Below the pieces are notes generated by a model that made no database searches, was not told the DNA's origin, and worked only from the letters and a program-made list of their open reading frames with translations. Shown here piece by piece: positions 43,955 through 56,100 of a stretch of DNA of 64,000 nucleotides. The stretch covers positions 5,014,342 through 5,078,341 of the forward strand of contig NC_051090.1 of assembly GCF_901709675.1 (NCBI RefSeq), written 5' to 3'. The stretch's first letter is position 1, and the number at the start of each line of letters is the position of its first letter. A program made the translations under genes and the position numbers. This DNA comes from Syngnathus acus. Lineage: Eukaryota > Chordata > Actinopteri > Syngnathiformes > Syngnathidae.

Positions 43955-46900
43955 GTAAAAATAACAACCAAACACCTTCTTTCTCGTCACCTTTCACCCC
44001 CAAAAGTTGCACGAATTCGACGGCTTTCCCCCCCATTGACACCCGCGCAGGACGCCTTGTGTTTTTTTCCGAAAACTTTTTCGGGAAGGCGGTTTTAAAG
44101 CTTCGCTCGTTCCATTTTTTGTCTGCTTTGACGAGCTAGCTTCGTGCTACTCCCCTGCCTCGACCGCTAATACGAATCCAAAAGACGTCTAAATATCCTT
44201 GTTTTGTTGCTTTTTCCGCCGTGCGTCTATGCTAGTTAGCATTTCGGAAAACACAACGTATAAGCTTGACGAGGCTATTTAGCTCAACTTTACATTTTGA
44301 GGCCTACTATCTGTGTCCCCCCCTGTTTTGCAAGACAAACTTTCCATAAGCTCTCTTTTGGTTGCCGTTAAACATTCCTCTATGGGAGCGAGTGGCCACC
44401 AGCGAGACTTTTAATTTTATTGCACATTTGGCAGGAAATTCCTCTCGCTCCCACCCCCACCGTCTCCCAACAGCCCCCACACCACCACCATAATGCGACT
44501 TGAACCCTAATCTGAGCGAAGGAAGTGTAAAGTTTGGTAGCCATTCTCCAAAAGGTGGCCTCCGTCTTTTATTTATTTGCCCCCCACCCCCTTTGAAAAA
44601 AGAAAATGTTGAATGGATTAGTTTTGGATGTGGAATTTATCCTTCCTTCTGGGTGCTTGTTGAGATAAGTCCTGTCCAAAGTGGACTTTATTGAACTTTT
44701 TTGACATTGTCCACTGGTGTAAACACTTTTGGTGTGCTGCTACCTGTAATTGTTTTGATTTGTGCAGCAACAAGTTATGATAGCAGTGTATGCCACCATC
44801 ACATCTATATGCAGGGGAGCTAAGAAGTTTTAAGCAACTTGTAGGTATTTTCCTCATGCAAGATTTATAGGTTCAATTTGTTTTAATTGGCCGTTTTTGG
44901 CCCACGTGCCACAGGTTTGTGTTGAAGGCTTCTTTGTGGCTTCTTTGCCCTGTGTGTGGGGACTGACACAACCCCCCCTTTCTTAATCTGTTTGCTTGAA
45001 ATATTGATCCACGAGTAGGCCAAGATGCCATTTTGTTAAAGCCCCCTCTTGCCCCTGTCGTCCATGTGCCTGAGTCTCTGTCGCACAGTGCTTGGGTAAC
45101 ATTTGAGACGAGCAAAAAGTTGGGACAGGCAACGAGAGGCATGCTCCTGGCTTATAGACACTCGGATCAGTGCATGTGTATGTGGTCACTTCCTTTCCAT
45201 GTCTCAAGGTTAAAGTTTTGCCTGCCTGAGTTCGCCACACTTCAACAAGTTTGATGGTGGGCTATGACAGCAGCGGAGCGCGTTTGTTTGTTCGTTAATT
45301 CCCATCACACGTATCCCCTAAATGGATTTCAACGTGCCATAATTTACGCTGCCATCTTTATGTTATTGTTTTTTTTAATACCTTTTAGTACATGCTATTG
45401 TCTTATTACAAAACAAGCTGTGAAAGCACACCACCTGTTGGTGTCCAAGTGCCTTCATATGACCTCCCACCCCCCTTCCGTTTTTTTTCTTTTTTCTTCC
45501 TCCAAGCGTGGCTCAATCACGGCCCGGCACCGGAGCAAGAAAAATCCAGCATTGCCGCTCACTGTGTAGTTTGACAATTTTCTCTTCGGCGTTGACATAT
45601 GTTAATTTGGTAATGACGTGTTTGCATATAGTCATTAGCTCTGCCTTTCACCCTTATTTCCTTGGGCTAACAATGGTCCTAATTATGTCTGTAATTGTAA
45701 ATGTATGCGCTGCCTTTCATGTGGCTGTGATGGACGTAAGGTTGTGCTGGTTGCCTGAGTTGTGGTTTTAATAAAAGGGGGGAAAGTCTTGACACGAAGC
45801 CGCTTAATTTTCATAATTTTTACGGCAGTACGAGTTTTTACATTAACATGACACTTAGTGCCACAATGATGAATCAAATAACTAATAAACTGCCAACTCT
45901 ACTTGCATTTGCGCACCAGGCCAGATCCCGCCTTTAAAGCCATACACAGTCATATTTAATGACTTCTGATTCAATCACTCCATTAATTGATGAAATCATC
46001 GGTGAAATACACGGTTCAAAAATATTTGATAGCTACGGTGTAAACTGAAATACTGAATGAAACTTTTCTATTAGAAAAAAACGTTTGCATTACAGTGAGA
46101 CCCATTGAAGTTCTTGGCTCAAATTGTCACCTCTATAAAACTTTTGACAGTAAAGTTAAGACAATATATTAAGGTCAGTTGTGGAAGGGGGCGGAGTCTT
46201 GTGTTCTTTTGTAGTTTTTGTGGTCTTGTTGAGTTAGCCGTACTGTATCAAGTGACCTGGACAGATTAGTTTGGCGGTGGTTGGATGTGCCAGTGGCCGG
46301 CCCGTGTGACGTTGCGCCAGGTGACGTCACCAACGGGGCAGTTGTTGTACTAAGCAGCCAGGACAGACATGTGTGTACCACCGCCTTTATTAGTATACGC
46401 CCCAGTCTCTGTGAGTTTTTTTTTTTTTTTATGAGTTTGTAGTTTTTCTGTTTGCCCTCCATTTTAGATGTGATTTTTAGCAAGGCATACAAAACCAACA
46501 TAAAAGAATATTGCACTTTTGCCAGGGTCTCCAGTGATCCGCAACCTCAGTTATTATCCCCCCAGTTCTCAAATTTAATTGTTTCCTTTATAAACTTTGC
46601 TTTGCAAAATGTCCCAGCTTCGGGACTTTCTGCTGCAATTATTTGTACCTGCGTGATACTAGAGCAAAGGAAAGTTTCAAAATTGTCACACTTGGTTTGC
46701 GTTTCTCTGTAAAAACAAAAAACATCCAAGTCGCTGATCCTCCAATTTTTCTACAGTTATAATATACCTCAAACATTTCACATTGTTGCTTTGGGATGTT
46801 GTATTGTATTTTGAATTACGAATGCCGTATGTTGGCAATAAAGCTGTTGTTAGTGTCAGAAAATGGCAGTAACTGATGTCATATGGCTGTTTCGGAAGTC

Positions 46901-47100
46901 ACATATATAGGATGGAAAATCAACTTTATTCATCGTGCTTTGCGTTTTTACCATCATTATTCTTTTAGTTTCTTATTATTTTTAGTTTACTAGTCACATT
47001 AATGCTCGGTTGTGTCACCCTTGTCCTTGTGATTGCGAGTGCCCTTATTATCATTTATTAAAGTCCTGTATTTGCAAATCTCTCTCATAGGGTTTGTTAG
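43955..47100 (+). other. tcf3 5' intron
   Basis: About 3.1 kb with no recognised gene. It holds a stretch at 45930-46010 with complex AT-rich sequence (CACTCCATTAATTGATGAAATC) and pyrimidine runs. It ends TTTGTTAG before the exon. Confidence 0.
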
Positions 47101-47112
47101 AGACGCAAGGTT

Positions 47113-50100
47113 ATGACCGAGCAGCAGCAAAGAATGGCTGCAGTGGGAACTGACAAGGAACTCAGCGACCTCCTGGATTTCAGCGCGGTAAGACAGCCAG
47201 AGTGCAGTCGGGATGGGTGGCACCGAGAAGAGAGGGCCGTGCAGGTGGGAGATGTCGGCGATAGAATTTCGGGTTTCCCCACTTGTCGATCTTAAATCGC
47301 TATCTGCATAATTGCACGAAATGAATTTGTCGCCGTTTGTCGAGGAGGAATTGTGATATTGTTCTGTATGGAAAGACGTACTTTAGTGGTATGAAGTTCT
47401 GAGATGTAATGTATCTTTTTTTATTGTTTGGAGTTTGGTTTAAATTTGAGCCTGAGACGACTTAAAAAGAAAACAAGTACAGTTGGCAGGATCAATGGCA
47501 AGCACTATTTTTTTTTCTTTACATTCAAGCTGTAATTGTGGCCACAAATGAATCTCATTTTTATTCCGCTAATCGCCATTTTAATAGCGGCATTATGTCA
47601 TTTTTTGTTGCCCTGGGGAAAGCCTTTTGTCTGCAGCTAGAGTATTTCACATGATGGAGCGCTGCGGTCCACTTGAAAAAAAAAAAAAAAAGCGCCACAC
47701 TCCCTGAAGGGAGTGTCTCATTAAACGGTGGAGTCCACCATCAAAATGTCCAGATTGATCGCCTGCCAATTTGTCACAGCAGATGTTCCGTCTACTGAAT
47801 ATGACACCGATAATTGGGTGAGAAACTGTCGAGGGTTGTACAAACAAGTTTCTTCCTCGTTTGTTCCTCGCGGCAGACATCCTCCCAAGGTTTGGACACG
47901 GAAGAAAGCGCGTGTTTAACGCATCTTACAAGACCTAATGGAATCAAAATATTTGCGTGGACCTGTTTTGTCGTCACGCCAGCTTGCGCTCTCATTTACG
48001 CGTCCTACTTTGAGGGGGGGGACAAGATGCCACGTACAGTCGGTAATTCGAGCCAAAAAGAAGCTTCGGTAACATCGCCCCCAAAAAAACGGAACTGGCA
48101 TTAAAAAAAATTTTTGCTGCAAGCTCGCTGCAATTTTTTTTCATCCATTTATCTGGTATGCCATAAAGTGTAAAAAAGAATTCGCAGAGTGAGTGACAAG
48201 TGCACAATGTCGTTTATTAGTGGAAATAGGATGTGTGAAGTGTGCCCTCCTTTGCTTTTGATACTAACGCTATCGTTCCTCTTTTTGTCGTCCCCGCAGA
48301 TGTTTGCGCCTCCCGTAGCGAACGGCAAGAACAGAACAATGACCCTCGCCAGCAGCCAGTTCAGCGGCTCGGGTAAGTTCCCGAGCACACACTTTGCTCT
48401 CGTGCCACTTTTCCACCTTTCTTTCTATGAATATGTGCGCTAAGAAGTTTAGCGACTGCTACCTAGCATTGCATATCATCACACGAAATTCAGCGTTGAA
48501 GAGCAGCTCTTTCTCTCTGACATTTTTGGTTCTTTTCCTTCTTAATGTGAAAATATTTGGAATACCATTGAGTGAGGATGTCTCTGTGGAACATCACACC
48601 TCACTGACCTTCAAATGTACTGAACGTGAGCGAGCTGTTATTTGCATTTTCTACCCAGGAAAGTGTTAACCTGTGTAAATATGAGTTATGCTCAAACATC
48701 TGTGCCATTATTTTGGATAGTCTGTATTATTTTCCAGTTTGAAAGTGCAAATGAGCCGCCGCTTAACCCCTGGACGTGCTTGAAGACTTCCAGCGAGTTT
48801 TTCTTTCTCGCCGAATGTTATTACTTAGTCATGTTACTTTGGTTCTTCTGTCACCCTGCCAACCTGCTGTGTGAAATCCAGTCACACTCCATGGTGTTCC
48901 CCAGAGTGAGAACTTGGCCACGCAGGAACAAAGGCAAAATTAAAAAAAAGGGGGGCTTATAGACTTGAAACGCCCCCCCTTCCCCATCAGCACTGCCACC
49001 CTGAAGTGTAAAACAGTCCTCCCCCAACCCGGCCGGCGCAGGCCTCTTATCCCCACTGATCTGCAGGAAATGGCGCGACTCAGGGACAATATGCCTCACC
49101 CCCATTTCGCCAACTCTTAAACTGGCCCAGCATGCAGTGAGTGGCCCAAGTGGAAGAGGGAGCTTGTTGAATAGAGGGATCAGCCCGTGGAAGGCACGAT
49201 TCTGTTTGTTTCTATTACAGCGAGCAATTACTAAACACTGAGAAGTTAATTCCTTCACCCACCCCCCTCCCCCCCCTTTCCTCATTCTCGCGGCCCAAAG
49301 TGTGGCCCTCGTTCAATGACACCCATTTTAATGCGACACACTGCAAGCTGTCACCTTTGGAGATCCGGGGCACAATGCTGTTAAAATGCTTAGCCATGCA
49401 AATTCCTCACCAGGAAGTATTGGGAGTCTGGCTACATAGACGGCCACGTGCTGTAGCAACTAATAGAATGCTAAGATGCTATTAGGGATGGAACAAAATC
49501 GCATTTATCTCTCGTTACAGTATTGATATGACAACATCAGATATTAATAATCTTGTGGTTGTATTTGTAGCTAATTTATATATTTTTTTGTTTTTTTTAT
49601 GTCCATGTATTTTTTGGGAAGGCTTTTATTTTGAATTTCCCAGCGTGTTGCTGTTGTGTTACCGCATGTGAACCACAGTGATGTTCATATTGCAGCCAGC
49701 AGTCAGTCCAATGCAGATTGTTGGGATAGTCGCCATTAGAAGAACAATGTCCACGCGTGACGTCACTTAAGCGGCTTGTATATTCAGTGACCCCGCAGCG
49801 CGGGAACGGGAGCAAGCAGCCCGGTGGCCCAACAGACCACTTCTATTCATTAACATAAAAGTACTCCGAGGGGGCGCTAATTGCATTAGCTGTCTTTCTC
49901 CCCCTTCCTCAAGAGCCAGTGAGCGTGTGTGTGTGGAGAGCCCTGGCAAAGAAGATGTGGGATGTTTGAGGAGTGGCAGTCGTGTGACGTACGTGCTGGT
50001 GGGAGTGGTGGGAGTGGGCCAAGCACGCAGAAAGGCAGGCGTCCTCTCCGTCACCTCTGCAGCTGCTGGCAATGTCTCCAACCCCCTTCTCTCACACACA

Positions 50101-53100
50101 CACACGCACACACACACACACACACACGCTGGATGTGACCACCTCACTTGGCCTGGATCACAACAACTTTTGTCAATTTACATCATGTGGTCTTGCAGTG
50201 GCTCTCATGCTAGCTGCGTTGTTGACGGCGTCTCAGTTTTGTCTCAATTTCTTCACGAGCCCCAAAGTATTGGCTGTGACCTCAAAAGCAAAACGATTGG
50301 AGTTACACCTTTTATCTCGATCTCCGTGAAAACCCAAGTTCCTCCCTGGCCCATGTGCCAATCAACAAACGGCCATCAAAACGTAGCCTTGTGAGATTAA
50401 TGCTTGGGGGAGGTAATCATTAGCCTGACTCCACTAACATTGCAAAACTTTATGGCTACTGAACACACTTGCACCAATAACAAGCAAGGCCTAGATTTTT
50501 TTTTTTAGTTTTTAATTTAAAGTAATCTCTCTTTTCTGAGTGAGTTTGTGTTTTTGTTTGTTTTTTTTAAAGATGAGCTCATCCAAATGTTCACGTTTTT
50601 CAAGTTCACATGCGCACCTATACTGAACAAATCTTGAACACAGTGTACACATTCATGACAAACAGTCAACAACAATAGAAAGATCTCTTCTCTTGGCAGG
50701 CAAAGTGTCATTGGCACCTCCGCGGATCTCCACCTTGTTTTTAATTGCCTTGGAGTTAATTAGCCCAGTACGTGTGAAACAATGTTGTCAGACTGCGCAG
50801 CCATGCTACCACTCCACTTTCCACTGCTTGCCAAGCAAACGGAGGCGTCCTGGGTGGCGCGCTGGGGCATCCAAAACACGACGATTGTTCGGACTTTATG
50901 CTCTTAACTTATTGGCCTGGCAAAGCTTCTTCACATGCGGGATGCCGGGATTCTTTTTTTTTTTTGTTTATCGCCTTCAACGATGTCCAAACTGCCATTT
51001 AATAAAGTTGCTCTCCAGTGACAGTGATGCAAGTCCACTTTATTGAACATGATAATAGTCTTGGATATTTTGGCACTATTTTTAGAACTGGCGAGGTTTC
51101 CCGACTTGCAGCGTTAATACCAAACGGGTGATGTAAACCTGTGCTGCTCGCGCATTGGCCCAGCAGGTCATCACTGTTGTCATCCGAGCGAGAGATGTTG
51201 CTGCGCTTTAGCTCCGATTACGGCAGCTCCGATTCTTCTGACTCTCATTGTTGTTCTAGTTTTTTTGCCGGCTGGTTACAAACGATGCCTTACATCCTTT
51301 CCGCCGTGCTATTTTGGAAAACCCGACCTCCCTGGCAGGATGCGTCGTGGTTGACCACAACCTTTCTAATTTTACAACAAAGAAGAAAAATATGTTACAC
51401 ATGAATCCCTCGGTCGCTCGAATGTGTTTTTCCTGCCTGTCGTCTGCTGTTGTGCGTTTGATGGCGGCGCTTTTATTAGTGCTGTGGCCTTTCCGCTGAG
51501 GCTGATCCTCTGAGGTCTCCCTCATCCGTGCCACTTGCACGGGCGCCATAGATCACGGCTGTCGCGGCGTGTGTAGGTGCTTGCACCGCTCTGTTAGTCT
51601 CATCACTCATTCCCGCGCTCGTCAGCCGGGCTGCTGATCTCGCCCAGACCCCTCAGCCCCCCCCAAACCCGTTCACTACTCCCTCCGCTTTCTCACACAT
51701 ACATTTTTTTAATTAGGCAAAAAAATCAAAGAAAACATGAATATTCATAAGGAAGCTGCATTAATATGCACAATTATGCAAATCAGTATGCAATTAAGCC
51801 TTGCGTCTCCAGAGAGCCTGGATAGCATTAGTGCACAAGACGGGGAGAAGAGGATGATGGGGGTATTTTGAGGAGTTTTCAGCTTCACCAGCCTTTTGGC
51901 TTTGTGTTTCCTTTGTGTTGCACATGGTGTCTGTCGTTTTTTTTTTTTTTTTTTTTTGCCACTGTGTCTCATTTTGGATTGTGTCCATCTCACTTAAAGT
52001 AATATAAGTTTGCTATATTGCACTTGGGAATGTTTAATTTTTCTCATTTCCAGTGGCTGTAATGAAAGCTAATGACTACATTAACAGACTTTCCTGTGTT
52101 TTTTTTACGTTACATGGCATCTTAAAAGCAACAGCGGCTTATTTGCTCGTTAGTGATTCTCTCATGGTTTTCGTGTGTGCCCATTATGGCCACTTAAGGA
52201 GCTAAAATGCTGAGTGCAACATGATGGCACAGTCCCTTAATGTTATTCCGACCTCAATGACACATCCATTAATAAAAATTTTGAGGCTTTGTTTGCTGTT
52301 CTCTGACGCGTGTTCATTTTACTGCTCTAAACAAAATGTGTGTTGTTGTTTGATTTTTTTTTTAGCACTAGATGAGCGCAGCAGCTCTGGATCCTGGGGT
52401 TCGGCGGAACAGAACAGTCCTTCTTTCAGCCAAGGACGGGTAAGCTCGAAATGGAATTTTGTGATATTGCATGTTTTTTTTTTGTGTGTAAATCACCGCT
52501 ATTGCCAATCACGCACACACACCAAGCATCAAGGCAGCGGAGTCACGCCGCATTTCTACTTTGTTCCTGATAACCTTGGCTCCAAATCATTCTTTGGCAA
52601 GCCATCTAGTTGCCCAAAACCTCTGTGGAAACCCACTGGTAATTCCTGCCTCACATCTGCCGTTAACTACCTTGGCACCACTCTCTGTAGAAATAAGAAA
52701 CACAAGCTGAGGTACAAGCGACATTGCTTTGATTCGCCCGCGTCGATAATCAAGAAAGTTGCTCCCAATCTCCCAAGCTGATGCAAATTTGTTTGGCATT
52801 CGTCCTGTGAGTTAAGCAGAGGGGAGGGTAACTGTGAAGCCCAGTAGGTGTGCCAACACAATGCGGAAGGCCCCGGAAGTGTGCTTGTCATGCCTGTTGA
52901 GCTTAAATGTTTTCATCTTGCAGGGCTACGCAGAAGGATCCCACTACAGTGAACATGAAGGCTTGGCCTCTCCTTTTATAAGTTCGGGGATTGCAGGTAT
53001 AATTTGCAGTTTGTGAAGTTCAATTTGCCATTTTTGTGTGTGTGTGTATATATATATATTTTTTTCTACAAATTTAATTCCCCATTTATGTAAACTATAT

Positions 53101-56100
53101 GTTAGGAATGTTTATTTAAGACTAGATTTTTTTTTTCTCATTGCGCGTGTGTACGCCTGTGTGTGTCCATTGGTTGAGTGTCAGTGCAGTGAAGCGGAAA
53201 CCTTCCCCAGGGTTTTATCTGGCAGGCAGCTTGATTCAACTGAGCGTACTAAAACGAAGGGGGAAGGCCATCTCTGGACTTTAATTTAAAAAAAAAAAAA
53301 GAAGAAAAAAAAGTTTTGTTAGTGTGCGCAAATTTTTGCATCTGGCCTTTGTTTTGTTGTAACGCATGGACATGAATTGATCTTTCAGGTAAAAATGAGC
53401 GGCCTTCATACTCTCCCTTTCCAAACCAGGTAAGTTGCACAATTCAGTTTTGTTTATTTATACAGTAAATGAATGAGGCACGGGACAGTACTATGTGCTG
53501 CAAGCAAAAAGTTTTAATTCTGTATTTGGAAAGTCATGTTTTGAGCTGCACACTGAAAGTGTTTCTCGGTGCTCAGATTTCCACCAGTGCAAAAAACTCT
53601 TTCAAAACTATCAAATTTAAGATTGGTCTGGCCTTCGCTTGCCCATTTATTTTATTTTTTCTAGCCGAGAGTCCTCAAATGTTGCAATGAGAGTGGCTTA
53701 CCACTCATGATATCAGATCAGCTTGATCGGCGCACACAACTTCACATCATCGTGAATGCTAAATGTTCAGACTCCACTCTTTGTGTTGGCAGCCTGGTTT
53801 TCTTCCAAGTGAAATTGCAATGCCAAGCCCAGATGCCATGTCCCCCTCTGGCCTGAAATCAGGCTCCCAGTTTTACCAATCCTACCCAAACAATCCGCGG
53901 AGGAGGCCGCCTGATGGAGGCTTGGGTAAGATAAAGCAACGGATCACATCCTAGAAATCTCTGTGATTTAGATGCCAAATTGCATTGTTGTGCTCGCTTC
54001 CCTTTTAATTAAAACACACACGCATACATTGAATGCCTGGCAACATTTTCTTTCTCCGACAGTCACACACAAACTGTAGCCGACCCGACAAGATAGCGCA
54101 CCTGTGCTGACGTCGATACTTGCATATTGTCTCACGTTTACATTTTTCTTTCTTTCCTCTGTCTGGGCGCATGCAGACTCTCAGCCAAAGAAGATTCGGA
54201 AACCCCCTGGCCTTCCTTCGTCGGTGAGTCCTTCTTTCTTCCTCTCACTCTTTGTATACAGACCCTCTCACTTCTCCCATTCTCTCTCGCCCCCTCCACA
54301 CACACGCCTTGCTTTCTGCTCTCCGCTTGAGCAGTTCTGTGACAGACGGGGTAAAGACCCACAGTGAGCTGACATCAACATTTATCAAGCTCAACTTCTC
54401 CTACGTGTGTTTTGAGGCTTGCATCCATTCGCCATTCTCTCACTCGCATCTCTGAAGATGATGATTAAACTGTTGCGTTGACATTTTTCCAGTGGGCTGT
54501 TAAAGCCCGACTTTGGGTCCAGGCAGCTGATGGCGCTTGTGTGCGCGTGACGCAGCACACATACTTGGAAATGCAAGTCATGTTCACATGTTTGACCATA
54601 CAGTCAGCGAATCGGCAGTTGCCCACATCACTCGCCTTTTTATAGGCTGTCGAGTTTAGTCTTGTGTGCTAATTACCACGCGGCCTAGCCGCACCTCTTC
54701 AACGACTGTAGTTCATTTTCAGGTTGGCACGATTGCTACTTGGTGATTGTCTGTTTGTTTCACTGTGCCCAACCTAGCAAATGTTCTTTGTTTACACTTT
54801 TTCTTGCCTCCCAATTGCTGAATGGGAGGTTGGCAGATAATAATAAAGATCAATTGGTCTTTATAATCCCAATTAAGGTTTTGATCTAGATTTCATATGA
54901 TTGGGTTGTGCGTCTAATGTTTTTGTTACATGAGAATTTGCTTGCCTATGTTTTTTTTTCTTTCTCAGAGCGCGGAGGAAGCTGATTTTCCTGGTCGGCC
55001 AGGTCACAAATTGCATAGCCATGGGTGCATAATGTGACACGAGTTTAAATCTAGCGTAAACACTCTGTATTTTGTCTCTTATTGTCGCTGTGAAATGGAT
55101 TCAGTGCAGCCTCCAGCATTGATTAGGAAAGCGTGCGTCAGATGGATGAATGGCAATTTCATGTCACAGCAGAGTGCGTCATGTTTATGCCCCAACCACA
55201 CTGTTCTCCCTCCACCTGTGGGTGCTGGCCGTTTGAAGTGGCTGCCGACGTACATACCTCTGCGTCTGTATCTCACATGTCACCACCAGCCCGCGTTCTC
55301 ACCGTCTGAACCTCAGTCATTCTCCTGCGGTGTGAACGGCGGCCGCGTGGTTTCAGCGCGAGATGTCTGTGTGAATCCCCTCCCCCCGCCGCTTCGGTCA
55401 GCCCGCACCTACGCCGCAGCGCACCATGGCCTGGGTGGGCCTCCCCCCTACGAGTGACCCAGTTGTGCGGCACGGTGCTTGCGAGGCGAGGGCTCTTAGC
55501 CCCCCATGTCTGAGCCCAGATTAATGACCGCCAATGATCCTGCGCTTCCACACTGCCTCCATGCCTGCCTGGCGTGGACACCCTATGCCAAGCCTTGTTG
55601 TACGTATCAGGAAATGCTCTCCTTGTTAAGACCAATCATGCTTCATTTGCACTCTTCCCTCCGAGACGCAAAGGTGAAGGAACCCCATCCCTGTTGGCCA
55701 TTAAACTAACCACAATGATGGTGTGGTGGAAGAATAAAGTACTTTGAGTTGAGTTGGACCTTAATCTGAATCCACTCCCACTCGCAGAAACCCCTTTTGT
55801 GCTCTCATAACCCGAATTGCATTAAAGCCCTATTAGTTGAGGATTTTAGCCTCGAAATCTCTTTTCTTCTCCAATATAATTACGCCGCATCCCGCCAGTC
55901 ATTGTGTCATTCTGTTGCCATCTAGAGCAACAGGATTCACATGACATTGTTCTCCACCAAAGAGCAACTCAAAAGCCCATTGTTAAATGAAGCCGTCTCA
56001 GTCGTGGTTTTTTTTTTTTCCTCCTGAATTAACAGCGATCATGTTAAATCCCCCGTTTCCTTCACACTCCCCTGGCCATATCAAGCTTTGTTTAAGTCAT

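Larger units (their letters stand above)
48373..52365 (+). other. tcf3 intron 2
   Basis: About 4 kb with no recognised gene. It holds a decayed repeat at about 49488-49580 (AGGGATGGAACAAAATCGC, then TATTGATATGACAACATCA), a (CA)n tract at 50093-50127, and the octamer/homeodomain block at 51759-51833. Confidence 0.

Noticed and set aside
49767-50147. Open frames on both strands around 49.8-50.4 kb
   Set aside because: They run through the (CA)n tract (Cys-Val or Thr-His repeats) inside tcf3 intron 2 and have no protein-like composition elsewhere.
55079-55635. Overlapping 120-residue ORFs in tcf3 intron 7
   Set aside because: No homology recognised, and both strands are equally open; nothing supports an exon there.
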